64,000 nucleotides of DNA from Neospora caninum Liverpool (Eukaryota; Apicomplexa; Conoidasida; Eucoccidiorida; Sarcocystidae), in NCBI RefSeq assembly GCF_000208865.1, contig NC_018393.1, positions 3,428,714-3,492,713 on the forward strand, in the 5' to 3' direction. Positions 1 through 11,901 of this stretch are shown piece after piece. The translations under genes were made by a program, and so were the position numbers. A model generated the notes under the pieces. It was not told the origin of the DNA and ran no database searches. It saw nothing but the letters and a program-made list of their open reading frames with translations. The stretch's first letter is position 1; every line of letters begins with the position of its first letter.

Positions 1-2089
1 GAACGAGGCCACGGAAGGCACAAGTTGTTGAACAGAGCACTGCTGAGGCTGCGGCGATCCTTGCTCGGCACGCACAGGATAGCCGACTGGAGATGCTGCG
101 TACCCTTTCGGCATTGCGGTGGACGCTCGTCTTTGGTCCCCACCTCGACCCACGCTCGGGGCGGCAGCATGGGAAGCACGTACCTCGCTTAAGGCGTCCG
201 CTGAGTTGTCGACCGACTCAGGAACCTGCATGCACATCTGGGCGCTACACACCGGCGCAGCGGCTGACCAGTGGGTGTTGCCGCCTGCATCCATAAAATA
301 GGTTCCGCTGAACCGCGGAGGCGCGTAGTAGGGTTCGGCACCGTAGCTCGTCGCATACGCAGCGGACGGAAAGGATTCGCCTAGCATCGGTGAGTGTTGC
401 AGATACGCGACTCCGCCGTCGTAGCTCACGTAGGTCCCCGGCACCGGGCCGGGGGCATACACGGTTGACGGATAGTCGATGCCGGGGCCAAAGTATCCAG
501 GAAGGTGCTGCACAGCTTGCATATGGGGCGTCTGGGGAGAAGTGACGGAGTAGTAGCCGTAGGACGGCTCTTGAGAAGACCCGTTGACAGAGGAGATCTT
601 GGTAGTGTCGCCTGCAAAGACAGCACGCGGCTCTTCCGTCTCTCCAGACGTGTAAGTGTATGTGTGGCCCACGGGCGCTCCGCCATCCGCCGCACCATAG
701 GCCTTGTCTTGATCCACTGGGAGTCTTTGCGCCGACAGAGAGGCTTGCCAAGGGCCGTGTGAAGCGCGCATCGAGTCAGCCCGGACCGGCTGGGGCCCAG
801 TCAGCGGCCCCCCCACAACAGCTGGAGTTGCGGTCGTGGACGCCAGTCTGCTGGGCCCGGCCACGTCTTCAGCTTTCTCCTTTTTGGTGTGGAAAAGATG
901 CTGGTGTGGCGACGCACAATCCGGGATGACCTGACGCACAGCTTGTCCATCGCAAACGTCATCAGGCAAGGATTCTTTGGAGGACGAGGTCCGATCCTTC
1001 GTGCTTGCCTGCGGCGTCGCCTCCGAGTTTGTTCCGTGCACACTCGTATGGGAGCCCGACTGAAACATCAACACTCCCTGAGAGAGGATCGGCGGGCTCG
1101 TCTCGCTACTCGGCAGGCCATAATAGCTGCGGCTCGCCACATACTGCTCTTTATGTGAGGCAGTGTTGCCTGTACCCAGTGCGGGGGCGGCAGTCAGGGA
1201 AGAGGAAGTCACTGCTTGCCGGAGTTGCGGTCCTCTCTGAGCGTAGCTGACCGACGCGGTCGCCAGCTCGGGAAGTGGAATCCCCGACCCAGATGGCGCT
1301 CTCGATCGACAGACAGTCGAGACGCCGGAGGCAGCCCCTGTTCCCGCTAGACTGTACAGACGAGCTCCAGGGATTCCTTCCTCAGGCATCGGCGTCGACG
1401 ACTGTGAACTAGTCAGCGCCGAATGCTTCGTCGAGTGCTCAGCTTGGTACATGTGCACAGTCTTGAGAATCCCTGGCCACGCAACACACAGTCCAACACA
1501 GACGGGTCAGAACCACTCGCGGATCAAGTGACCACGGATGCAGCTTCACCATTCTCGGAGCGGCGGCCAGGCGCAGATGCGTCCCTTGCGCAAGGCTTTC
1601 TTTTCTGCTTACCCGTGCTGGAAGACGACAGTCCCGCATCCTTGCTCTCGGGCCCCGTCGTCACGTACCCGTACTCGCCATGGAGACTCACGCCCGAGAA
1701 AAACGAGTCTTGACCACTGGGATCCGCAGCTGTGCTTGACGAAGTTGTCGGTGCGTTGTGGCAGTACAGGTGCTGGGATGACCCTGAGGGAACTCCGTGT
1801 TTGTTCGGAGCTACCTCGTAGGCTAAAGACACCATTTCACTGTGCGGGCTCCTCATGCTGTTGGAAACTCGCGCAGGCACGCCCAACTGATCAGCAAACA
1901 AGACGCCTGAGCCGGAGGAGGCAGAAAAAAACTCCTGGACGAGATACTGAAGCGCCTGACACACGCCGGTTAGACCTCCGCCAACGAGACATGCAGAGAC
2001 AGCAGAGAGTCCGACTGTGGCGTGGAAGCAAGTGGGGGAATGGGACGAAACGACGACGGTTGGAGAGCAAGTGACAGCGCCGTCCTCTT
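1..2089 (-). CDS. Low-complexity protein, 3' partial (runs off the left edge)
   Basis: I do not recognise this gene. On the minus strand a frame stays open from about 1494 down to base 1 with no stop. It encodes Ser/Ala/Pro/Gly/Tyr/Gln-rich sequence with short motifs such as YAPGPVPGTYVSY. Upstream, a second minus frame is open from about 2089 to 1524. The two join in frame if bases 1473-1549 are an intron (donor G|GTGAAG, acceptor GGCCAG|GG). The first in-frame ATG of the upstream part is at 1856, but the frame is open to 2089 and begins with a hydrophobic Gly/Val/Leu stretch, so a further upstream exon is possible. No catalytic motif or known domain is visible. The 77-base intron is short for this kind of genome, so the junction is an inference. 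The gene is divergent from the kinesin gene to its right. Confidence 0.5.
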
Positions 2090-3875
2090 ACACGAGTAAC
2101 CTTTAGGGTGAAATTCCCAAGATAAAAAACAGTCGCCTCCGCAGCAAAACAACCTCAGCAGAGAGAGGTGAGGCAGAGCGTTGGGGGGTCGGTCTGCCGT
2201 TGCCCACGAACGGCAAGACACGCCTGGCGCCTGGGTCAAAACGGCGGATTTTTTCTTGGAAAAATCCTGAACAAGAGTGCGGCAGTTCATTCGCTTTCCA
2301 TTCTCCACCGAAACGCACGCTGAGGAGGTTTTCAATGCTTCCGTCCGCAAGTCGTTCCGGGAAAACACAGGACTAGCGTTGTTACGCGCCAGGGGGCGTG
2401 TGCGTCTTGCAAGTCGCGTTTTCCACGTTTCTCGCGATGACACGAGGCGCGCCGCGCAATGTCAGGAAAGGCAAGTGCGCTGCGAAGCGGCGTGAAAGGC
2501 GATCCTTCTGCCTCGAGAAACTCAGCGGAGTCGACGGGCAAAAACTCGGAACTCCGAAAGCGAGGCGGTCTCTCCAGTCTCAAAAGTCTGAAGACACGCA
2601 AAAAGAGCGAAAAAAAGTGCCACTGGCAGACGCTCAAAGTTCCCGGATTCGCTAGCTGCCGCCAGTGTTTTCATTTTCGCGCATCTCGTCCCACTCCCCG
2701 AGCACTGAACGCTGCGCGCCTCGGTGGCGGGCGATCCTTTGCTGGTTTTCTGAACGCCGTCCGCCGGTGGGTTTAGAGCGAGGAGGAAACGCTTGAGGAG
2801 TGTCCATTGTGGCGGATCTTGCTCTTCGGGCTTCGAGACAGAAAGAAGAAGGACTTGGTTTCTTCAAAAAAAGCCTCCAAAAAAAATGGTGCAAGAAGTG
2901 TCTTCGCCATCGAGACAGCCTGCCTTTCTTCGATCTCGGGCCTCGCAAAGACCGTCGGCCTATACTCGGAGACCAGCCGCTGCCTCACTCAAGACACACG
3001 CGCTCCCTCTCTTTGCCGCGCTTTGTCCCGCGCATACGCGCCACGTCGCACTGAAACCCCGAGGGGTTCTCAGTCCGTAGAGAGCAGCCCCCACCAAGAC
3101 GGGCTATCCAGTCGGGGATATGCAAACGTTCTCGTGGGTTTCTTCCAAATCTTCTCCACGGGACCACCTAAGGGATATACCTCCCTGTCTTGTGGCGAAT
3201 TCGTTCCTGCGCTCTGTTTGTCTTGCGCATGACTCCTGAGAGGCGCGCGAGGCTTACGACTGCCGACTAGCTACCCTTTTCCTCGCCCCGTCCGAATCGC
3301 GCACAAAGTGGGAGCGAACGAAAACGCCCATGCTCTCCTTTCTCGCATGAAACACCAAGCTTTTCTGAGTCGTAATTATCTGGAGTAGTCGCACTTTGCG
3401 ACACAGTCTCCGCTGACGCTCCGAGGCCCGCCAATCTCGCATCGTCCGAGACTCTGGACAGGTGGGAATGTCTTTTGTCGATGGCGTTTCGGTCTTGACG
3501 CGTCCACGCGCCGTTGTTCGTCTAACATCTGTGGCCTGTTCTCTCCGTTTACTCGAGACTTTCTTGTAACAAGTCCTTGCGCCAGGAGTTTACGGTTGTG
3601 CCCGGGGACAGAGGGGATCAAGTCACAAACGGAGACGTGACCGAAACGAAGCCGTCTTCGCGCCAAAGCATGCCTCCCGAGACTCTTTCCCGTGCAATAA
3701 AACTGCTTAGTCCTGTCCCATTCGAGAGGCCGATCTGCTACGCGCCTCGGACCTTTCTTTCTCCTGCAGTTGTCGCATCCGGAAGCGCGATCTGAAGACT
3801 CGGTTGCGTCTTTCATTCTCTTCTTCAACTCTCTTCTTCTCTCCCGCGCCTCTCTATCTGCCTCGCCCCGTCACT
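2090..3875. promoter_or_regulatory. Divergent intergenic region (left gene / kinesin gene)
   Basis: About 1.8 kb lies between two genes transcribed away from each other, so it should hold both promoters and 5' UTRs. Short open frames occur on both strands, but none has convincing coding character. I see no TATA box or clear repeat. The CT-rich stretch just before 3876 fits a kinesin leader. Confidence 0.4.
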
Positions 3876-6769
3876 ATGTGGGCGAGCACACAGACTACGT
3901 CGCCGACACGGCAGCGCTCTCACCCGTCGTTTTCTCTTTCGCCCTCGATGGCCAGCAGACGAGGGGACTTCCTTTGGCGGCACGGACCTCGCGGAGACCA
4001 AGAGGAGTGCTTGCTGCCGTCGCGTCGAGACAGGCTCCGTCGGTGCGGCTCGTCCTCTCGCGTCGCCGCTCGGTTCCGACCACGTGCAAGTTCTCGAGAA
4101 GCTGCGTTCCTGCCGCTGACGCCGTCAGCAAGTTTCTCTGAAGACGACGGTTCTGGGGCGCAGCCGTTTTGGGCTTCCTTCTCTTCTCCGCTGTCTCCGA
4201 CTCAGACTTCCGCCGCCCTCTCGCAGAAGGACCGCGTAGAGTCCGCTGTCCTCGACGTCATAAGCCAGGCGGCAGGGAAGGCCGTCCAGCAGGCTCTGGC
4301 CAACCACTATTCGACGGCGAAGCAGGGATCGGAAGGTCGAGACGCAGAGCCCGTCACGGAGGCGATGGTCAGAATCATGCCCGGGAACATCGGGATCCGA
4401 GCGGAGGCAACAGGCGGCGTAGAGGCGGAAGACCGTCTCCTGTCTCTTCCGCCTTTGACATGTCGCTTCGCCATTGACAGAGATTCGAACGATCCGGCGG
4501 GCAAACCGAAAATCCGGCATGTCGCCACGGAGTTAGCTCCAGAGGCACCGGAAGGGGGTCCAGAGGAGCGTCAAAGCAGCATCTCCACTCGGTGCACAAT
4601 CACTCCGACACCGTCGCTGGAGAATCTTTCTTCGTTTTCAACTCCCGCACAGACTGCCCGACACAGGCATTCGCTGCCGGTTCTTTATGCTCCCGCCGGC
4701 CCTCTCCCCGTTCTCTATCCCGTGTCTGCGGGCTTCTCTCCTAGCGCTTCGGCCTCCCTCACAGGACTACCCAAGTACACGGATTTCCCTTCCGCACGCT
4801 TCCGTTCTCTCTGCCGGTCGGCAGCCTTGCTAGACGGAAACCGTTTCAAAGAACAGAGGAAGGAACTCTCGCGAAGCGGAATGCGCGGCGTGTCGGCAGT
4901 GGACGAGAAAGGGATCGACGGCATCCTCTCACAGACGTCGCTATCGGCAACACCACGCGAAGGTGAAGCCGAACAGAGACTGGACGAAACGGGCCTGCGA
5001 CGGGGTGTATCCACTGCAGAGAGGCTCGAGCTGAGGAAATTGCTCAAAGGCGTCGTCAAACTCTGGAGCACAAAGAAGCAATATGACGTACGTTCCTGCA
5101 GAGAAGAAGATTCGTCTTCGAAGCCCTTCGTCTGGAGATGAATCCAGGCTGCAAAGAGCTGCGGTAGAACTGTCGCTGAAGAACGACACGATTCGGGTCC
5201 CCTCTGTCGACACCGCGTTTGACGGGGCCTGAGGTGTGCACTGTGCTAGCCAAGTGGCGCATGCGGAGAGCTTTTCACCGGGCTCAAAATCTGTACCCCA
5301 CAACTCGAGCGTCCACTTAGAAACAGTGTGGTGTCCTCCGGCAGAGACGCCATCTGTCTTTTCCACCTGAACGGAAGGCGAAGATGGCGCGTTTCCGAGG
5401 GGGGGGGTGGTGGTCAGTGGGAGTGAGCCTGCTTTCCCCCTCTTCTGATCGACTTCATCCGCTCGAGCGATGTTTCATCTTTCCGTTTGTTTTCCCCTTT
5501 TTCTCTGCGCAGAATGCAGTGGATCGGCTCAAGGAGTGGGCTCGAGATCGCTACCTAGCGTCCGGTCAGCTTCCCGACCGCACACAGCTGGTCACAGAAG
5601 TGCCAGGTGTACGGTCACAATGTTGTCACTTGAAACTGTCAGTGAAACAGCAAGCGAAGAGCCTCCGACAGCAAATGATGGCTGTGCTGCCTGCCGAGGC
5701 AAGCGTTTTCTCCTCCGCGGTAAGTCCGTGCGGTATGTGCCTCAATCCTCCTGTTTGCGTCGCCACGTTCAAAGAAAATTCGTTCCAGTCGATCCTAGAG
5801 GTTCACTGGGAGCACAGATTCGATCGCCGAATCAGCTGGCCATCGGGTCGGCGGAGCGCCATGGCGAAGAGGCGGCTTCTGCGCCGACGCGAAAGAATGC
5901 AGTCTTCTTTTGGCGTATGCAGATCAAAGGAATAAGACTTCCTACGGTAGAAACTGTAGTTTACCAGTCATATCGGAGGGCGCCTTACGATGCTGGAAAC
6001 GAATCTGTCGCTGCGACTGTCTGAGTGGAAGCGACTCCGAAGACGCCCCCCCTCTCGTCCAGCGTTTTGTCGGCGTAGGTCTCCTGGGAAGATCTTTGCC
6101 GTTCCAGAGTCGGCCGCTCGCTCGTGTGAAGGACTTCTGGCTTCAACTCCCGTGGCGCTGCGGGCGCGACGAGGTCTCGAACTCCAACACATGACGCGTG
6201 GCTGGGGTCGCCAGTGTGTCTTGCGTGTGTCGACTCTGTCGCCTTCGCCGGTCTGTACCACTCGGAGGTGTTCCGTACGCTTGTGTTTCGGCTGTTCTTT
6301 TCCCGTCTGTTTTTCCCACAATAGGAAGACGCGGCCGTCCCTACCAAGAAACCTGCGGTCACCCATAGCCGAAAGACCAGGGCTAGGGAGAAGGAAGGAC
6401 ATGCATGCCTTACGATCGGAGAGAAGCTAGAGCGGATCGAGCACTTGCTGGGGACCATCGAGCGCGCGCTACCGCCTCAGGTGTGGAGGGGGAACCCGAA
6501 ACGCGCTTAATGCGGGGACGACGGAACCACGCTTTCTTCCAGGCTGGACTCTGGAGAATAACTCGCTGACGCAGTTGCGCAGAGGGGCGTAGCTTCACTG
6601 CCGAACTGAAGGTCATGCGAAAAGACAAGTGGAAAGCCATGCGGGGGAGAGAGGGCCTCCTCATAAAGTCCACACGTTTACGCGACGCAAATACAAAGCC
6701 GCGTCCGATTCCACAATAGACGAAATTCGCAATCCCTTGGGAACGGTCCCCGCGTATGCCCCAACATGT

Positions 6770-6811
<42 letters not shown>

Positions 6812-9800
6812 ATATATACATGCAAGGCCAACCGTGTGGAACATGTTCTTTGGGGTAATTCCAGGTCTCTGTATGAACGCTGTTCTATTGGGCGCCGCCG
6901 GTCACGTTCGCTTCTTCTCTCCGTTTGCGCCAGGCCGATATTTGAGTGAATACTCGCCTATGGAGAAAGAGTGCGGTGCGTTCTCCTGACGCTCTCTGCA
7001 GGACCCGGAAGGCCCGAATCGTTCTGGGTGGTTGGGCGAACAAGAGCCCATGGACGAGGCCGTCATGCTTCGGCGTCTGCTCGGCACCTTTGTAAGTTTT
7101 TTTTTGTCGTCTCGGCAGGAACGTGTGCTGTCTCGCCCGGCACTGTTCGTCTCTTTGTCGCGTGATGTGCTTTACTGTGCGCTGTGAGGCCTATTCCGCC
7201 TCCACTCGCGGCGGTTTCCTCGAGTCGGGTGGAGCCGGAGAACTGCAGGCTGCTGTTTTGGGCGCAGGCCTCTGTCCCTGGGGCTCCTTGGGAAGCAGAG
7301 AGTCTTGATGGAGACTCTTCTTTTCTTTGCTGTCCTTCTCCAGAGACAAGTTAGGGCCGTCCAAAGCCAGCTCACGACTCTCTTGCGCAACCAAGGCAAG
7401 TGCGTATCTGCTAAAGAGCTCCTCCACGGAGACTGTCGCTCTGCTGCGTCGAGCACCGCTGGGAGAAGAGACTCGACTGCGCCAGAGACGCCTGACGGGA
7501 AAGACGAGACCGATCATGCCGAGGAGAACGGCGGGAGGGGGGTCTCGAGAGAAAACGGCGAGGGCGAGAGACATTTCTCAGCCGAACAGGCAGAAGTAAA
7601 GACTCTTCCCGCCTCTCCTGGACCCAAGGTGGCCAGTACAGCCGTTACTCCCCTCCTCAGAAAGGTATGCTCCGACTGAAAAGCTTTTTAAACACAAGTT
7701 CTTCTCTTTTCGTTTTGGCCCCAGTCTCTCGTTTTCCGGTTTTGCGTCATTCGTCCTCCTACAGTCGTTCCGGTTTCCTTGCTCGAGATGCGTTATCGTT
7801 GCTCTCTGTGTATTCGTTTTTCCTTGTGCTGACGCGAGTTTGCTTCCCCTCCCCTCTAGACCGATCTTTTTCCTCTGTCTTTCTTTCGCATGCGATTCGC
7901 GAAGTTTCTCGCCCGTTCTTCGCTTCACCGACGTCTGGCTGGGATCAGCGCATGTGCGGTTTCTCTCTTTTGTTCCGCTGTCGCCTCGCATCTTCGCACC
8001 TTCGCGCCTGTATTCTGTCTCGGCGTCGCTTCTTCGCTTCTTTCCCGACTGTCACCTGGGTCTGCCTTGTCGCCCCGCCGGTTCCGCGTCCGCAGAAACT
8101 CGTGGAGATGACGGCGCAACGCGACCGGCTGGAGGACCGTCTCTCAGCCGTTGTGGGGCTTCATCAAAAGCAGCAAGAGCTGCTGGTCGACCTCGCGAAA
8201 GAAAATGAAAAACATCTCTCCGAGCTCCTGACCTTGCGCGGCTCCCACCGGATTTTCGGCTGCGTTTACACTCCGAATCGCGAGGCAAGCACTGCAAGAA
8301 GCTGGTACCTGCCAGAAGACGAGGAGGATCCGGAGGAGGCTGCCGAGAGCGCAGAGACAGCAGACACAGACACAGCTTCTCGCTTCGCGTTGTTTGAGCG
8401 TCTCGAGTCCCAGGCGGCTCACGAGCTTGAGGCGCGGAGACGCCCGCCAGAGGCAGGTGGAGACGCGTGCCCCAACAGGGAGGCTGAGATGCGACTTTCG
8501 GTCGTAAAGGCGTTCCTGGCTCGACGTTCAAATCCTCTCTTGAGTCTCCTTCCGGGAGGCTCGCGGGTGCTGCTCGAGCCTGGGTCGCGGCGACAGAGAA
8601 GAACTGGGGCCTTCGAATTCGACCGCGTCTATCCGGCAGGCACCCCCGTTGGGAACCTCTTTCAAGGCTTCGCCGATCTCATTCAAAACTGCGTAGGCGA
8701 CGGCGTTAATTTGTAAGTCCTCACTGGGGCGGTGAGAAGCCTGACGGTTTAACCCGAGGCAGTCCGCTCGTCCCCGTTTCTGCGCTCCCCAGTGTAGCCA
8801 CGCCTCAACCTCGCCCTCCTCTGCGTTTCCGATTTCGCGCCCGTCGATCTCCCGTTGCACGAACCCGCTGACGGAGTTCACGGTCGCTGTCGTCTCTTTC
8901 GGTTCTCTGCGTGGTTTTGTCTTTTCGGAACGGCATCTTTCCTTCAGAGAATTCCACGGTTTTCTCTCTGGTCTCTCCGGACACCGCGTCGGATGACAGC
9001 TGGGTGCTCTCCCCTGTATGCAGATATGTGTTTCCGCCTGCGCTGCTCGAATCTGCTTCTAGATCGCGCCTCTCCAGTTCCTTCCGCGAGAGTGTCCCTC
9101 CCCGTGGTTCAGCTGTCTCCGCTCCCCCTTTCTCTCTGGTCTCGGCTTCCCGCATGCAGCTGTTTGGTCGCTGTCGGTCCCCGGACTCCAGAGAAGACGG
9201 CGCTTCTCTTTGGGCGCCCGCCCTCGTCGTCTGGTCCCAACTGTTCGCGCTCTCCGTCTCCTTCCGCGTCGCCCCGCGAGTCAAGCGATATTGGCGTAGC
9301 GCAGTTGCTCTCTCGATTTGTGTTTGACGAGCTAGAGAAAGTCTGTCTGAAATGGGCGCCACAGAGAGAAGGAGAGAAGAGGAGCCTTGCTGACAGGCCG
9401 TCGCGGTTGACCTCTCCTCTCCCGGCTTCCAAGGCAAACGACGGAGGGAAAAGAAGAGAGAAGAAGGGAGCGCAGAATCTCCCTCAGTTCTCCGTCTCTG
9501 TGAGCTCCTTGGAGGTCATACGGGAAAAGATGAAAGACAATCTCGTGGGCGACAAGAGGCTCGCGAAGCAGCTGGACGTTCGAAGAGATACACGCACAGG
9601 TGAACAGGCGAAAGCAGAGCGGTTTGGTTCCTCCTCGTTACGGTCCCTCTCGCCACTTTTGAGTGTTTTTGAGTCAGCCTTTGCCCCCAGTTATTTATTA
9701 GCTTTATGCTCTCGCCTTTTTTTCATCTTATGTCTTGCGCGACTTTCCGTCTTCCCTCGCTCTCACTCCGCTCAGTCGCCCCCTCTCTTCGCTGGTTTCC

Positions 9801-11901
9801 CGCTTCTGGTCCTTGCCTTCGCTCTCTGTCTGCTTCCGGCCCTTACGCAACTCGTCCTTCTTTCTTTCTCTCCTTGCCAGCTCTTCTCTGGCGACCGTTC
9901 GCTTCTTTCTTTCTCTCCTTGCCAGCTCTTCTCTGGCGACCGTTCGCTTCTTTCTTTCTCTCCTTGCCAGCTCTTCTCTGGCGACCGTTCGCTTCTTTCT
10001 TTCTCTCCTTGCCAGCTCTTCTCTGGCGACCGTTCGCTTCTTTCTTTCTCTCCTTGCCAGCTCTTCTCTGGCGACCGTTCGCTTCTTTCTTTCTCTCCTT
10101 GCCAGCTCTTCTCTGGCGACCGTTCGCTTCTTTCTTTCTCTCCTTGCCAGCTCTTCTCTGGCGACCGTTCGCTTCTTTCTTTCTCTCCTTGCCAGCTCTT
10201 CTCTGGCGACCGTTCGCTTCTTTCTTTCTCTCCTTGCCAGCTCTTCTCTGGCGACCGTTCGCTTCTTTCTTTCTCTCCTTGCCAGCTCTTCTCTGGCGAC
10301 CGTTCGCTTCTTTCTTTCTCTCCTTGCCAGCTCTTCTCTGGCGACCGTTCGCTTCTTTCTTTCTCTCCTTGCCAGCTCTTCTCTGGCGACCGTTCGCTTC
10401 TTTCTTTCTCTCCTTGCCAGCTCTTCTCTGGCGACCGTTCGCTTCTTTCTTTCTCTCCTTGCCAGCTCTTCTCTGGCGACCGTTCGCTTCTTTCTTTCTC
10501 TCCTTGCCAGCTCTTCTCTGGCGACCGTTCGCTTCTTTCTTTCTCTCCTTGCCAGCTCTTCTCTGGCGACCGTTCGCTTCTTTCTTTCTCTCCTTGCCAG
10601 CTCTTCTCTGGCGACCGTTCGCTTCTTTCTTTCTCTCCTTGCCAGCTCTTCTCTGGCGACCGTTCGCTTCTTTCTTTCTCTCCTTGCCAGCTCTTCTCTG
10701 GCGACCGTTCGCTTCTTTCTTTCTCTCCTTGCCAGCTCTTCTCTGGCGACCGTTCGCTTCTTTCTTTCTCTCCTTGCCAGCTCTTCTCTGGCGACCGTTC
10801 GCTTCTTTCTTTCTCTCCTTGCCAGCTCTTCTCTGGCGACCGTTCGCTTCTTTCTTTCTCTCCTTGCCAGCTCTTCTCTGGCGACCGTTCGCTTCTTTCT
10901 TGCCTCGACTTTTCTGCGGTTTGCACCGGTTCTTTTCCATTCGTGGTCACAGGCGAAGTCAAGATTCTAAACCTCACGACTCGGGCTACTCCCACGTGCG
11001 TATCTCTCCTTCAAGCTATCAGCGAGGCCTCTTCCTCGTTTTCGTCTTTTGCTCGCGAGGGAGGCATCGAAAAGAACTCGTCTTCTCTCCTCTTCATTCA
11101 CACGGAAATCGTGAATCCGATTACCGGGGAAATGAAGAGGGGAAAGATTGCTTTGGCAGATATCCCTTCTTCGTTCTCTCTCTCTCTTCCACCAGACGTA
11201 AGGCCTGCCTTCGACCTGGCGGGTAGACGACACGAGTGCATAGCGCTGAGTCGGCGCTCTTCTCTACTTTCCCCTTCTCGTTCCTTCTCATCTCGCTCCC
11301 TCTCCTGTGCGCAAGAGCTCGACGACGATGGAGTCGATCTAGCATTGAAGGTGACGTTCAGCGCCATCAAGGAAATCTTTCTCGGTAAGAACTGACGACG
11401 CGTGCGGGAAAAGCGTGATGTTCGGTCCGAGGGCAGCAGCTCGTGTTCCCTGATCGACGCTTGGTGCGAAAACTCAACACAGAAATGTTTTTTCTGCTTC
11501 CTAGAGAAAGCGAGAGCGAAGTTGGTCCCTGCGCTTTCTTCCGTCCGCTCCTTTCTGCCGGATTCCTGTCAGAGGAGACAACGCGAAGGCGCCTTTTGGG
11601 GTGTTCCCGTATGTTTCGACTGTTTCGTCTCTTTGTTTCCCTGTGTTCTGCAGCTGAACGATGGAAGATCTCTCAACGCTGCCCGACCTGTCGCTCGCTC
11701 GCTTCTTCCTCCGCGGAGAGCGAAGCAAGCGAGCGAGGCAGATGCACAGCGACGGAAAGGATGGAGTCCATGAAAGGCCTTTACCGGTCGACTCGCCTAA
11801 CTCAGGTGCTAGAAGACTGTTTGAGTCCGACTCTCTCTCGTGCGCTTCTTCTCTTTTGCCTTCCTGCCTCCGGTTCGCGTCTCACGAGCAAAGAGGATTG
11901 A
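3876..11901 (+). CDS. Divergent kinesin-14-like protein (C-terminal motor)
   Basis: Nine-exon model with phase-consistent junctions: 3876-5087, 5513-5719, 6325-6480, 7002-7091, 7344-7664, 8096-8712, 9160-9599, 10953-11384, 11654-11901; about 1240 residues. The first ~660 residues are a Ser/Arg-rich head followed by helical segments. Exon 6 opens with a heptad-like neck and the kinesin-14 neck-motor hinge (LLTLRGSHRIFG, compare LRGNIRVFC). Then follow AFEFDRVYPAG, the P-loop region CLVAVGPRTPEKTALLFG, FSVSVSSLEV, a weak switch I (NSSSLLF), GKIALAD and DLAG around switch II, and GLYRSTRLTQVLEDCL near the end (compare YRNSKLTRLLQDSL). The Walker A glycine before KT is replaced by Glu, and SSRSH and the DLAGSE end are degraded, so ATPase activity is doubtful. 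In the track, several apparent ATG starts are really TTG; the first true ATG in frame is at 3876. Exon 8 may hold a further unrecognised intron. Kinesin-14 motors usually move toward microtubule minus ends; this protein may instead bind without motility. Confidence 0.75.
6775..6820. repeat. TA microsatellite in a kinesin intron
   Basis: A TA run of roughly 35-45 bases lies between the exons at 6325-6480 and 7002-7091. It is non-coding by this model and likely length-variable. Confidence 0.85.
9857..10904. repeat. 45-bp minisatellite, 23 copies, in a kinesin intron
   Basis: About 23 head-to-tail, apparently identical copies of a 45-base unit. The tract ending CTCCTTGCCAG recurs exactly every 45 bases from 9880 to 10870. 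Because 45 is a multiple of three, several frames on both strands stay open across it, producing long artefactual ORFs. It lies inside the intron 9600-10952 that splits the motor domain. Each unit contains a pyrimidine tract followed by CAG, which resembles a 3' splice site. It is not a CRISPR array: there are no spacers. Confidence 0.95.

Noticed and set aside
3376..3828. Minus-strand frame with a CDNCRRKKG motif resembling a fungal zinc cluster
   Set aside because: Only one short Cys motif is present, it lies in the kinesin promoter and leader, and the rest has no zinc-cluster pattern.
9857..10904. CRISPR-like array
   Set aside because: Copies are contiguous with no unique spacers, and the context is a eukaryotic intron.
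9706..11226. Long open frames in the other plus and minus frames over the minisatellite
   Set aside because: They are products of the 45-bp periodicity; flanking sequence in those frames has no coding character.
8855..11395. 846-codon plus-strand open frame
   Set aside because: It is two kinesin exons read through the intron containing the 45-bp repeats; the repeat unit is divisible by three and lacks stops.
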